The notes beneath the pieces are model-generated. The model had not been told where the DNA came from. It did not search any database and saw nothing but the letters and a program-made list of their open reading frames with translations. From the NCBI GenBank assembly GCA_028622995.1, contig JAJQJQ010000009.1:3162001-3226000 (forward strand): a stretch of DNA of 64,000 nt, written 5' to 3'. The first letter of the stretch is position 1; each line of letters starts with the position of its first letter. The position numbers and the translations under genes are program-made. Source of the DNA: Panagrolaimus kolymaensis. Its lineage: Eukaryota > Nematoda > Chromadorea > Rhabditida > Panagrolaimidae. Below, piece after piece: positions 1-11,133 of this stretch.

Positions 1-1060
1 TTCTCTTTACACAAAAAAGTAAGAGCCTATTTTCCTTCCTGCTTTTTCCAACTTCATATAACCTAATTTTTTTCACAGATTCTGAATCCGTAGAGTATGG
101 GGATCATTATATAGTCAACAATTATCAAAAATTAGCATAAAAAAATTTTCGACCAAAAAAGAGGTTTTTTGACTTAATCTTTTTTTCCAACTATTGGAAT
201 ATAGCTGAAACTAGGACATTACCTGTATCAATATATAGCGAATTTGATTTTCCTTTTAGAATTTCAATAAAAGCTTTTGTGGAAAAAAAAAAGTCTATGA
301 ATGTTGATATTTGGAGGTACAATTTTTTTTCTTCAAAACTTTCGTCAAAATTTTTTTGCAACCTGCGCTTTTCCCTTTGTCTCTTTGGCGCAATGGTGAA
401 GGCCAGGGACTGCCAAAAGCAAGAAAGTAAGAAAGTTCGAATACGAAGAAGTGATTAAAAATAATTTGAATATGTTTAACTATGAAATGAAAGGGAATAT
501 TATTAAAATAATTTATGCAAATTTTTGAGCATTTAAAATATGCATAAATATGGAAAATTATCATATTTTCTACTTTTTTACACCATTTATCTATAAAACA
601 TTAAGGAATCATTTGTAAATGTTTTTTAACAATTTTTAAAATGTTTTGGTGAGGTATCAATGAAAAAATTTGCATAAATTTGATATTTTCTGAGACTATT
701 ACTATTTTCCGTGGATCTTTAAACTGTTTTGGGTGAATTTTCATGGATCTTTTAACTATTTTAGTTCGATTTTAATGGATCCTTGGGTGGATAGATCTTT
801 GTTGATTTCGGGTGGATGGATCTTTGGGGATCTACAGTTGGATTTTGATGTATCTTTTAAATGTTATGGGTTCGGGTGGATGGATCTTTGGGTGGATTTC
901 GATAGAGCACCATATTATCACGATATACCACAAATCCCAACAAAATGAACGAAGGCTGAGGTCCGGCACGAAGTGCCGGGCCGATAGCATTCTCTTATTC
1001 TATTAGGATATGTGGATCCACTGGTTCTTTTAACCTAATTTTTAACCCACTATTTTTAAG
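1..1060. other. AT-rich, repetitive upstream DNA
   Basis: No convincing gene is visible. From about 720 to 905 the words tggatctttg and gggtggatgg recur in degenerate, partly tandem form. This is what keeps short frames open here, so I do not call them genes. A GC hairpin lies at about 970-992 (separate entry). Any 5' exon or promoter of the gene starting near 1061 would have to be in this stretch, but none can be recognised. Confidence 0.6.
971..993. repeat. Short GC-rich hairpin
   Basis: The arms ggYccggcac and gtgccggRcc are separated by only gaa, making a 10-bp stem that stands out in very AT-rich DNA. A second GC hairpin of similar design sits near 16060. Such hairpins are often ends or cores of small mobile elements, but no element borders are visible here. 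Confidence 0.55.
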
Positions 1061-3860
1061 GACGCTTTTGATATAATGAGAAGTGCTCCACCTCTTCCGG
1101 GATTTGATGTGTCCAAAGTTTTGCCACTGCCTTTAACAACCACCCAGGCGCCAGTTTATAATTATGCTGCTAATAATCATCTTACACCCGACGAATATCA
1201 AGCTCTTATCACAGCTAATTCAAATCGTCCTTTGTCGCAGCAGCAAAGAATTGTTTTGTATAATTTACAACAAAAAATTAATCTTCAAAAGCAATATTCT
1301 CAAACTCATGGAAATGCATATAATCCAAATAATCGAGTGCCTCAAAGTTAGTTTTATTCAGTAAAATTAAAATGAAAAAAAAAATTTTCCCACATATATT
1401 TATTTTTTTAGCTTCTCCACCAGTTTCAAACCCCATAAATCGATTATTTGGAACCCCAACTGAAAAAGACATGGAACGACTTCTTCGATTACCCGCAGAT
1501 ATTTTGTACAAAATTGCTGAAGAAGGAAAATATATTGATCCTGAAGATGAAAGTGAAGGATATTCCCATTCTAAATCTGTTTCAGATTTGGATCGGCCTC
1601 TACCTGCTGGAGTTAGTTCATCTGATTCAAGTCCAGGATTATTTGGGTTCGTTTACATTTCTCCTTGCCTTTGTGAGCATTTTTAATTTTAAATATTTTT
1701 TTAGAGATGGTTTTTCATTCAATGTTCAAGAAGGCGCAAATGGCGCTGGACCCATTGGAAATCCATTTTTGACCAAAGAAGAGGTAACTATTTTTTAATT
1801 AATTCCTATTTTTTATGTTCAGAAATATATTTTTTAGGTTAAACCTTCGCCTGAACCAAAACCTGAAGAACCCAAACTCGAGAATAAAGAAATTGAAGAA
1901 AAACCCGAATCCACAACCCTTGTTTCTGCCACTTCAGCCCCAACCAAAGAAATAACATATCAAAATCTTGGTGGAGCTAAAGTAGATAAATCCAAACCAT
2001 ATTTTGTTGTAAATAATGGTGAATGGCAATTAATTGTTCCACAAATGGATAATAAACCCGCCCTTCAAATCCCTGTGAAAGAATTTACAAAATTAAACGA
2101 AGCTGTTGCAAGAGCTTCAGCTCGATCGGGAATGCCAATAGATATGTCTAAAATGATGGCAGCCGAAGAAATTCATGTTAAATCTTCTGAAGTTACTTCA
2201 GCCCCGATTGTAGAAGCTGAAGTAACTACAACAATGAGTACCGAAGCGCCAAAAAAGAAAATCCAAAAAACTCCAGCTTCAGCTTTCGTTCAAGAAGCTG
2301 AAAGTATAAAATCTGAGGAAGAAGAAAAAGCCACACCAATAACTCCAGCAACTCAAACTCCAAAGGCTTTGAGTCAGGAAGAAGTAATAATTCTTAATGG
2401 AAAAAGATATAAACTTGTAAATGAAGAAAAACCAACAAAGAAAAAAGTTTCAAAGAAAACTAAAAAAACTCAAGCTAAAGGTAAAACTGGGACGGCAGCA
2501 AGTACACCATCGACAACAGCCACGCCAGTAACAGTGGCTCCAGTCACTCAACCACCATCACCTCAACTTCCTGCACAAACCCAATTACCAAATATTAATC
2601 AAGCAACTTTATTAAGTCAACAATATTCTCAGCAACAGCAGCAATTAACAATAGAGCAACAACAAATTCTCGCTGAATTACAAAATCGATATGTTCAAAC
2701 TCAGGCAAATTTAATGAGGCAACAACGCCTTCAACAGCAACAACAAACTATTGCACCCCAAAATCAAAATCCAAATCCTAATGTATTTGTTTTAAATGGA
2801 GGAGAAAATAATTATAATTATAATAATCCTCAAATGGCAACGGCTGCTAATCTTGCAAATCAACTTTCTCAACAGCAACAACCATTTTATCAAAAAGTTC
2901 AAGCCCCAGAAATTATGCCACAAATGCAAGCAGCGGCGGCAATGAATAATAATCCAGTAAAAATGGTTTTGCCCCAGCAACAACAACAACAACTAATTCC
3001 AATTAAAGTTCAACCTACTCTCGCTGTAATGGAACAACCAATACCCGTAGCTTTAGGTGCAGCAACCCAAATTGTAAAAGTAATTAGTTTTTAGATTAAA
3101 AATTTATAATAATGAAAAAAGAGTTTTAGAATCCCATCGATCACATTGATCCAAATCAACCTAAATTGCCTTTGCAAAAGCAATATTCTCTCCAAGAATT
3201 GGATCAATTTTATAATTCTCAACATCCAGAAATAAATACAAAAACACCAGAAGTTGAAGCAGTAAAAAAATCTGCAGATAAAGTTTATGCTCCACATAAA
3301 CAAATTAAAATTCGATTAAATGTAAGTTTTATAAATCAAAACCCTTCAAAAAAAATAAAAAGTACTTTTTTTCCCTTCAGAATAGCACTTATAACCCCGT
3401 TGATGGATCAGCTGAAAATTCACCACCAAAAACTTCAACCAAAACAAAAACCACTGTAGTCGATGCAACTTCAAGCGATGCTGCAATGGAAGAAAAGAAA
3501 AGGATTGCCGATCTTCGAAGACGCTTTGCTCTTGAAAGACAACAATTAACTCGAAGGAATAAAGTTAGATTCGAGAAAACTACGAATTTAGAACCAACAG
3601 TAATTTCATAAAAATAATTTTCGCTTCAACGAATTAATTTTTTCTAGACTCCTCCATCTTTTATGGTTACCGAGCAACATTGTTATAATATTAAAAACTT
3701 TGCTCGCCAAGCTGGGTCCAATAATGTTTATGAATATGCTGTTTCCCATTGTCATTACATAGAAAATTATTATCCCGATTTAAAATGTGCGAATGTTGGA
3801 GATTATATTAAAGTTTGTCAACAATATTATTCAACAAGAAGAATGCTATTTTTTAATTAA
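1061..3860 (+). CDS. Q/T/P-rich protein with Cys-containing tail, function unknown
   Basis: I do not recognise this family. About seven exons join in one frame: roughly 1061-1348, 1411-1647, 1705-1782, 1838-3073, 3130-3322, 3381-3609 and 3648-3860. The first ATG is at 1076, but the frame is open back to a TTTTTAAG acceptor at 1060, so a 5' exon may be missing; no signal peptide is visible. The middle is low-complexity: T/P/E/K-rich, then poly-Q/N tracts. A basic, helix-prone segment follows (EEKKRIADLRRRFALERQQL). The last exon is different in character, with spaced cysteines around QHCYNIKNF, SHCHYIENYY, LKCANV and KVCQQYY, suggesting a small disulfide domain. A polyadenylation signal lies near 3884. 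Exon structure is well supported; function is not. Confidence 0.75.
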
Positions 3861-4158
3861 TAAATTTATTTACTTTCATTAAATAAATTCATAATAATAA
3901 AGTAAAGATTTGAATCACTTGAAGTGTTTAAAAAAGCTTTTTTCTTTCAAAGAAATAGTGTTTATAGTTAAATGTAATAAAAAAATCTTTTTTGTGAATA
4001 AATTTTAATAAAAAATAAGGCTTGGTGAATTAATTGTCAAAACAAAATTTTTTTTTCGATTTTTTTGTTATTTATTTTTGATTCGTCTGCATACATAAAA
4101 AAAAATGGAGTCATTTTGGAACCCGTACGTGTACGTTTTTTTATGCCGTACGTGTATT
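3861..4158. other. 3' flank and spacer before the transposon
   Basis: AT-rich. It contains AATAAA near 3884 for the preceding gene. At 4115-4156 it holds repeated gtacgtgtac-like words next to the left end of the transposon. No coding potential is seen. Confidence 0.6.
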
Positions 4159-4876
4159 ACAGCGCGTCAGATTCGCAGTTTGGCGTTTTTTCCTTTGTTA
4201 AAAGGAAGCATGCACGGGTTACAGAAATTAATTTTTTTAAATTTTCTAATTAATTTTTATAGTTTTTTCATCTTTCAATCATGATAGAAGAGATTCCAAG
4301 CTATTAGAATATATAAATTTTGGAACAAAAAGAGGATCTTTTCTTATAGTAACCTTGGCGTCGAAAAACCCCTATTTTCGATAAGCTATAACTCGAATTT
4401 TTTTCTACTTTTTTTAAAAACTGTTATTACCATCGTATTCAGCATGTTTGAAAGTACAAAGGGTTGAAATATGGCCGCCGCAGCTCTGTAGGTTCACGAG
4501 ATACAGCAATTTTTGTGTTTTTTTTGTATTAAAAAAAATTTCACCTAGTCAACTTAATTTTTTTTTTGTGGTAATAAAATAAAACGAACAATACGGATTA
4601 TTCGCCATGGTCGATAGTACATGTAGAAAAAATTTGAGGTCCACCACACTTCACGCGCGCTTCAGAATTTTAATAGTTGTGATGCGGATGCATCTCAACG
4701 TCATGAAGCGCTGCTTTTTGGTTTGTTTTTTGATATTTTTTTATTCTTTCTTCCTTAAATTTGTTTTATTTTCATTTTTTATGCCGTTTAATTTATTTAC
4801 TTATTAATATTGTTATTTATATCGACATATTTTAATACATTTACCTATGAAGCAGCCATTTTTTATAACAAATTTT
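4159..4876 (+). repeat. Left terminal inverted repeat of the transposon (718 bp)
   Basis: This is the reverse complement of 7029-7746. The inner border is at aacaaatttt, after which the two sides diverge. The repeat contains the same short frame as its partner (4607-4807 and 7098-7298), which is a consequence of the inversion and not a gene. Confidence 0.92.
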
Positions 4877-4981
4877 CGTGCGTATTTTTTATAATTTATG
4901 TCCACCATGTTGCGTGTTTTAGTATATACGTTTTGTTCTTTTTTATTTTAGTTCGTTTTTATCTAGTTTTATTTTTAGACG

Positions 4982-6974
4982 ATGGGTCGTCCTTCAAAAT
5001 CATTTAAAGCTAGAGGCAGCAATTTAGCCAAAGCTAGAGAAAACAACCTCAATAATAATCCAGAAGAATTACCAACGCCAAAACAACTATCATCTGCACA
5101 ATTGCATAGTTTGGAAATAGCTCGACATAAAAAAGAAATTAATCGTATCCATGATTCTGCTAATAAGAGGGTTTTACAAGAGCGTGTTAAGCTTATGAAT
5201 GAGCGTAAGAGAAAGAATTCATCAAATTTAATTAATGAAGGGTCCGGAGATGAAATTGAATCAGAGCCATTAAGCGAAGATGATCAAATGGGTAAGTAAA
5301 TTATATTTTTTTGTTGTTTATTTTGGCTTTTTAAGCATCAAAACCTCCATCAGCTCCTCCTGTCCGCATTCCTTCTAAACAATTTACCAACCTCACTGAA
5401 AGCGGTAAAAGATACAGATTACAACAAATCCGGCAAAACAACAAAATTCCTGATACTCACCAAATTATTGTCATTCCAAAAGTCACAGCTGGTGAATCAC
5501 TCGATCTTATGAATGATGCAGTAGTTAGCCAGCGACAGTATCAAAAATTTCGAAACCTTCCTTCCAAGCCAGGTTACCTTTTATTTCTTTTTTTGTTTAC
5601 CCTTTCTTTTCAGTAGTTGCTTTAAATGATGCTAAAAAAGAAGAAAAAAGAATATTCAATGAGTATGGATTTCCTTATGAACTTAAAATCCATAATAACT
5701 GGGGTCTTTATTTCTCTCCAAAACGTGCTATATCTGCTAGATTAAGATGGAATAACTTTGATAGAAAAGCTCGACAACTTGTTGTTTTATCGGGAGACTG
5801 TGGAGGAAGTTATACAAAGTTCTGCTTCTTCTTTCCAGATGTCAATATGCCTCAGTCACCAAAAAATATTACATTCTTGGGTTATTATAAAGGTGGGGAT
5901 GACTATATTTATCTTTCAGAGCTTTTAAAACATATTAGCAATGAATTGGAAGAAATTCATAATAATAGACTTGAAGGAGAAAATGGAAAAACTGAAATTG
6001 AATTGTAAGTTGTATTAATACCCATATATTACTGATATCCTTTGTAGTCTTTTCGTGGGTGATCACAAAATTGAGTGTACGATGTTAGGAATACAAGGAG
6101 GAAGTTCAACACATTTCTGCCCATGGTGCTGCATTTCTAGAGAACAACTCGGAGTTGAAGGTTTCCGTGCTGAAAAGCGCAATATTGATACATTAAATTC
6201 TAATGCATACTCCTGTGAAAATGAAATCAAGACATGTAAGAAGTCCACTCATCCTATTGTTAGAAGGAAATATGGTTCTGTAAAAGCACATCCTTTGCTT
6301 TCATTTCTTGAACCCAAGAATTATGTTCCACCTCCTTTTCATCTTTTGGCAGATTTAGTTAACAAAACTATCTCTTATATCAAAAACGATTTGAAAGATC
6401 CAAGGTAAAATACTTTACGAAAACAATTAAATAAAAACAAAATTTTAGCATCGATCTCTTCATTGAATCGCTAAAATTAAATATTCATTATCCTGCACAA
6501 ACACTCAATGGAAATGAAGCTCGAAAGTTACTCGCTGCTATTTCGGGTGATATTTTTAGTTATACTGGTAAAGGTCGTGATATATTGATTGCTGCATCAA
6601 AGGTTGAAAAGTATGCTAAAGCAGAAGAATTAAATGAAGATGAAATAACGCAATTTGAAATTGAAATTTTGAGTTTATTTACACTTCTTCGAAAATATCC
6701 TAAATTTCCAATTGCTAACAAGCTTCATGCTTTGGAATGTCATGTTATTGATTTCGTAAAAAGCTTTAAATCATGGGGAAAATACGGGGAACAATGTAAG
6801 TATTCAAATAAATTTAACAGCAATATAATAATAATTTTAGCCACTGAACACACTCATTCTCAATGCAACGCCCTCATGGATCTTATTAAAGGAACTGGTG
6901 ATACTATAGAAAAAAAAAGAAATATTTTTGTTTGCAGAAAAATTGTTTCAAATAGTTTTACTCATTCTTGTTGA
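4982..6974 (+). CDS. DDE-type transposase (about 590 aa), superfamily unresolved
   Basis: Six exons (about 4982-5292, 5335-5572, 5615-6006, 6048-6403, 6449-6795, 6841-6974) join without stops. The N-terminus is basic and helix-rich, suited to DNA binding. Candidate catalytic features are the first Asp in SGDCGG (about residue 245), a second Asp about 70 residues later in FVGDHK, then a zinc knuckle CPWC about 20 residues further on. The C-terminal block has KLHALECH and, across the last intron, GEQ...TEHTH, where the final Glu would lie. This D..D-C2C..E order is known from RAG1/Transib and CMC/Chapaev relatives. The assignment as a transposase also rests on its place inside paired TIRs. No frame break is seen, so the element may be autonomous. 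Confidence 0.85.
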
Positions 6975-7028
6975 GCTAATATATTTTTGTTTTTGTTGAG
7001 TTTAAAAAAAATGTTTATGAAAAAAAAT

Positions 7029-7746
7029 AAAATTTGTTATAAAAAATGGCTGCTTCATAGGTAAATGTATTAAAATATGTCGATATAAATAACAATATTA
7101 ATAAGTAAATAAATTAAACGGCATAAAAAATGAAAATAAAACAAATTTAAGGAAGAAAGAATAAAAAAATATCAAAAAACAAACCAAAAAGCAGCGCTTC
7201 ATGACGTTGAGATGCATCCGCATCACAACTATTAAAATTCTGAAGCGCGCGTGAAGTGTGGTGGACCTCAAATTTTTTCTACATGTACTATCGACCATGG
7301 CGAATAATCCGTATTGTTCGTTTTATTTTATTACCACAAAAAAAAAATTAAGTTGACTAGGTGAAATTTTTTTTAATACAAAAAAAACACAAAAATTGCT
7401 GTATCTCGTGAACCTACAGAGCTGCGGCGGCCATATTTCAACCCTTTGTACTTTCAAACATGCTGAATACGATGGTAATAACAGTTTTTAAAAAAAGTAG
7501 AAAAAAATTCGAGTTATAGCTTATCGAAAATAGGGGTTTTTCGACGCCAAGGTTACTATAAGAAAAGATCCTCTTTTTGTTCCAAAATTTATATATTCTA
7601 ATAGCTTGGAATCTCTTCTATCATGATTGAAAGATGAAAAAACTATAAAAATTAATTAGAAAATTTAAAAAAATTAATTTCTGTAACCCGTGCATGCTTC
7701 CTTTTAACAAAGGAAAAAACGCCAAACTGCGAATCTGACGCGCTGT
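7029..7746 (-). repeat. Right terminal inverted repeat of the transposon (718 bp)
   Basis: Mirror of 4159-4876. Equal length and apparent near-identity over the whole span indicate recent insertion or ongoing homogenisation. The outer end is cgcgctgt at 7739-7746. Confidence 0.92.
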
Positions 7747-7850
7747 GCGTGTACGCTCTCAAAATGAGTGAAGTAAGCTTAAGCCCAATACACGTATTTA
7801 CAAAGAAAGCAAGAGAAAAATAATTTTCACCCAGGCACTTTTATTTTTGG

Positions 7851-8359
7851 ATGAAAAGGGAAGGGCAAGTTGATTTTGCTTTTATTCAAGGTTTTTAAGT
7901 TACTATAAAAGCAATAATAAAAAAATTCAAACTAAGGAAAAGATTTTCTGTTATAAGCTGGGAAATATTCAAGATGTGCATTTGGATAAAACTTATCCAA
8001 ATATGGAATGTGCTCATACTCTTACACATTGGATGATTGAAAGCGGCATGATTACCGCATATCCTTCTGGATGTTATTGCTGCCCTAAAGGACGTCCCAT
8101 TTGTGCAATGGAAGTTCGAGATAATATTTTCAAAACGGTTTGTTTTTGCTTGTGTTTTTTTTATATCCAAAACAATCAATGTTTACTTTTAAAGGAATAC
8201 AATGAAACTCTCACACCAGACCCTAAAATGAATTATTTCATTTACTGTCAAAAAGGAAAACAGGGTCATGTTTATTATGGCACGAAAGAAAATAATGTAG
8301 TTGGTACTGGAAGTGCTGTTTACCATGGTTTAACGCAAACCATCGAATATTACGTATAG
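7851..8359 (+). CDS. 3' portion of a Cys-rich small protein, 5' end not found
   Basis: Two exons are clear: one open through about 7922-8138 and one from about 8195 to the stop at 8357-8359, joined over a short GT-AG intron. The translated part has Cys motifs FCYKLGN, MECAHTL and GCYCCPKGRPIC, then YFIYCQKG and a Gly/Tyr-rich tail ending TIEYYV. The Cys spacing recalls small secreted nematode domains such as the ET module, but I cannot assign it. There is no good ATG in the first visible exon. MKREGQVDF at 7851 is the nearest ATG, but I could not splice it in frame. The transposon ends only about 100 bp upstream, so the 5' exons may have been displaced or lost. It could be a partial gene. Confidence 0.5.
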
Positions 8360-9197
8360 GTTTAACTAAATCTCATAGGAATTGCGGCAAGAATAAGCTT
8401 TAGCAGATCTTTTTTTTTTAATTTTCCTATCCTTTAATTATGTTTGTAAAATGTTGCTTTAAAATTTTAACATTTTTCTATTATTTTTTTTACTTTCTTG
8501 CTTGTCAATAAAATAAATCTAAAATTTAATTACTTCATAAAACTTTTTTTCGGTAATAACATCAACTGAAATAAACAGAAGAGGCTCAAAATAACAAACT
8601 TTTCGAAACAAACGATAGAATTAAAAAATTATATAAATATGATAGCATTCTGAAGCAGATCAATGACCGTAGTTAGGGAAATAATAGTCGAGATATTTAG
8701 ATGTTAATTGACATGTTTGTTTGGAAAAAAATAGTGAATTTAAAAAAAACATGGGCCAAAAAGATTCCATTCACGAAGCCATAAGTGTTTTATAAATCTG
8801 TCGATAGCAGTTAAAGTTAAAAACCTTTCTTTTATTAATCCAATCATTTGGGACAATTGTATAACATTTTGTTTTCCACTAAAATTTGTTACCTTCTTTA
8901 ACTATTTTTTTTTAAATTTTCATTTACCTAATTGTTTGATGTCTTTTTTTCATGTTCAAGAAAATAATTTTGGTGACGTCTTAATTCATTGTCGTGTTCA
9001 TCTTTAAAAGTCGAAACTAATTGGAACACCATAATATTTCTATCGATAGATTCTAAGGATATTTAATGGGTCATAATTTCGCACAAACAGTAATATTGCG
9101 AATTGAAAGAAAGAGGTTTTGTCACGACAATTTTGCGATCCAAGATTGGCACATTTTAGCGTTATTAAATAAATCTTGTTTGGTTAATTAATCTGAA
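8360..9197. other. AT-rich spacer
   Basis: 3' flank of the preceding gene (AATAAA near 8508), followed by AT-rich DNA with no coding signal or clear repeat. Confidence 0.6.
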
Positions 9198-9425
9198 TGA
9201 TCAATTGCATAATCTAGCAACAAAAAAAAGTAGAAAAAAATAGTAAATCATTAAATATTCAAAAGTAATAAAAAAAAGGTTTTTGAAGATTCTATAGTTT
9301 TTTCATACTCAAACAAAAATTTTGAAGCTTCATTCAAAAAATGTAGTTTTCACACGTCTAAAGTCAACCAAACACCAAAAAGCATGTACTTTTTTGAAAC
9401 TATAAACTACACATTTATGTCAAGA
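9198..9425 (+). repeat. Direct repeat, copy 1
   Basis: Starts aatgatcaattgcataatct and runs through aaacaccaaaaagcatgtac to actacacatttatgtcaa. It matches 11630-12035 in the same orientation with few differences, the later copy being interrupted and partly duplicated. There are no TG...CA borders, so it does not look like an LTR. Confidence 0.75.
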
Positions 9426-10257
9426 TTGGCTTAAACTATGCTTTCAAAACAAACTAATTTAAATTGTTTAATGAAAAAGTATAAAAAGAATGATCCAGTT
9501 TATCACGAAACAAATCACCATATAAATATATAAATATTCATAAAACTGTGCCAAAAAAGATACCTATTAATTTTTTCGGTGATATTAAAAAATGGAAATA
9601 AAAAACAGTTTTAAACAAAACAAAAAATGAATATCAATTAGTTCTTATAAAAAAGTGGCAAATTTTTTTTAGTTTTTTTCTTAAATAAATTTACTTGGAA
9701 GATAAAAGCTATAAAAAACAAACTTAAAAAATGAAACAAACATTTGAAAAGAAAAAAAAGTAATAAATCAAAAAGAAGAAAATATTTTTGACCTTTATAA
9801 TTGCATTTTTTTGATAACCCCAACAAGATATTAATTAATAACTTTTTTTATTAGTTTTTTGTTTTGTTTTTTATGTTTATTTATTGGAAAAACAATGGCA
9901 AATCAAATGTAAGCAATGGAAATGGCTGGAGATGATTGAAAATAAACTTTCACAAGAAAAATTTTAAGCAATTACAATATTGATAAATAAAGTCTGAAAG
10001 TAAATAGTAATTAAAAAATGAAGCATTGAACGAAGAATAAGTTCTTCAGAGTTCTGTATACATGGCGAGAAGGGGGCCTCACTGGTGCTGCAGCAGCGAG
10101 AGCAGGATTTGTTATCGCCATTGTAAAGTTCAAGCTGCTTGTACTTTACAGTGGTTGTGTAAAGATGTTTGAATACGAATAATAATAATAACTATTAGCT
10201 TTATTTAACTTCCGAACAAAACAATAATCTTTTAAACAAAAGATAAAAACATAATGA
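9426..10257. other. AT-rich spacer with a GC-richer end
   Basis: Nothing coding is seen. From about 10064 composition shifts to GC-richer DNA (gcgagaagggggcctcactgg). A small inverted repeat gtaaagt...actttac lies at about 10123-10150. Confidence 0.5.
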
Positions 10258-10498
10258 GACCGTGACCTGACCCTGCTTTTTATATTGGCCCTAACCCGGA
10301 GCTAATTACTTCCTTATCAGCAATTGCGTCAGTAGCTTAATTGGTGAAAGCCAATTAGCTACTGAACAATGCACTGATAAGGAAGGTGCCTGGATGGCGG
10401 TGGAATGTAGAGTCACCGGACTCCACATCCCTTCCCCCATCCGAGCTAGCTCCGGGGGCCTAGATCGAAAAGTTAATAGTGGGCCAGGGCCGGGTCAC
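10258..10498. repeat. Imperfect GC-rich palindrome / fold-back structure
   Basis: The arms pair around a centre near 10340. The innermost pair is agtagcttaattgg with ccaattagctact, then cttccttatcag with ctgataaggaag, then acccggagcta with tagctccgggg, then gtgacctgaccctg with ccagggccgggtcac. The right arm carries an extra segment of about 60 bp. Composition is much GC-richer than its surroundings, so this is probably part of a mobile element. No coding capacity is seen. Confidence 0.7.
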
Positions 10499-11117
10499 CA
10501 ATGGAATTTTACCAAAGAATACTACGAGACTTAAAAATTACATGCTATCCAAAAATAAAAAATGAAATTTAGTAATAAAAAGATTAAAACTAATAGAAAG
10601 CATGCTACAACTAACTTACTAAAATAAAATGAATGCTACTGAAACATAAAATAAATTCTATCAAAACAAATAAAATGAATCCTACTGAAGCTTTCCAAAA
10701 AAATGAATACTACAAGAAAATGAATTCTACTTAAAAATAAAAGACATACTCCAGCATAATTCCCTCACAATCCCTCTCCTCCTTCTTTTTTTTTTTCCTC
10801 TTTTATGTGGTTTTAAATAAAGGAAAAATATTTATAAAATGAAAGAAAAATAAAAATTTGAAAATTTTGAAAAAATTTAATTTTATTTTTGTTTTTGAAA
10901 AAGTTTTAATGAATTTAGTAGAATGAAAATAAGTTGAAAAAAATTAATTAAAGAGGAGAAAGTTTTAGAATAATAAGCCGAGGGGAAAATTTAACAAAAT
11001 GGATTCGAAAAAAGATTTTTAATTTTGTTTTAACGAAAAAAAAAAATTTTTTTTAAATTGAAACGAAAAAAAGGAAAATTTTGGCCGAAGAGTGGGACGA
11101 AAAGAGAAACTAGCTAC
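10499..11117. other. AT-rich DNA with a degenerate short repeat
   Basis: Between about 10520 and 10760, words such as aaaatgaatnctactgaa and catgctac recur irregularly. The rest is A/T-rich with no gene signal. Confidence 0.5.
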
Positions 11118-11133
11118 TCAAGTTCTTACATTT

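Larger units (their letters stand above)
4159..7746 (+). mobile_element. Complete TIR DNA transposon with spliced DDE transposase
   Basis: The element is bounded by two inverted repeats of equal length (4159-4876 and 7029-7746, 718 bp each) that read as near-identical, so the copy looks young. The termini read inward as ACAGCGCGTCAG. The right end can be extended to CACAGCGCG, while the left end has a T at that position. The interior of about 2.15 kb holds one six-exon transposase gene. A clean target duplication is not obvious: cgtgta occurs just outside both ends (4151-4156 and 7748-7753), which would require slightly unequal ends. Termini beginning with CAC or CAG fit several superfamilies (CMC, Transib, hAT), and I do not assign one. 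Confidence 0.9.

Noticed and set aside
733..1006. Open frames rich in W, G and D
   Set aside because: Arise from degenerate tggatcttt/gggtggatgg repeats; no domain or splice context.
4607..4807. Identical 66-residue frames at 4607-4807 (+) and 7098-7298 (-)
   Set aside because: Both lie inside the TIRs, so identity follows from inversion.
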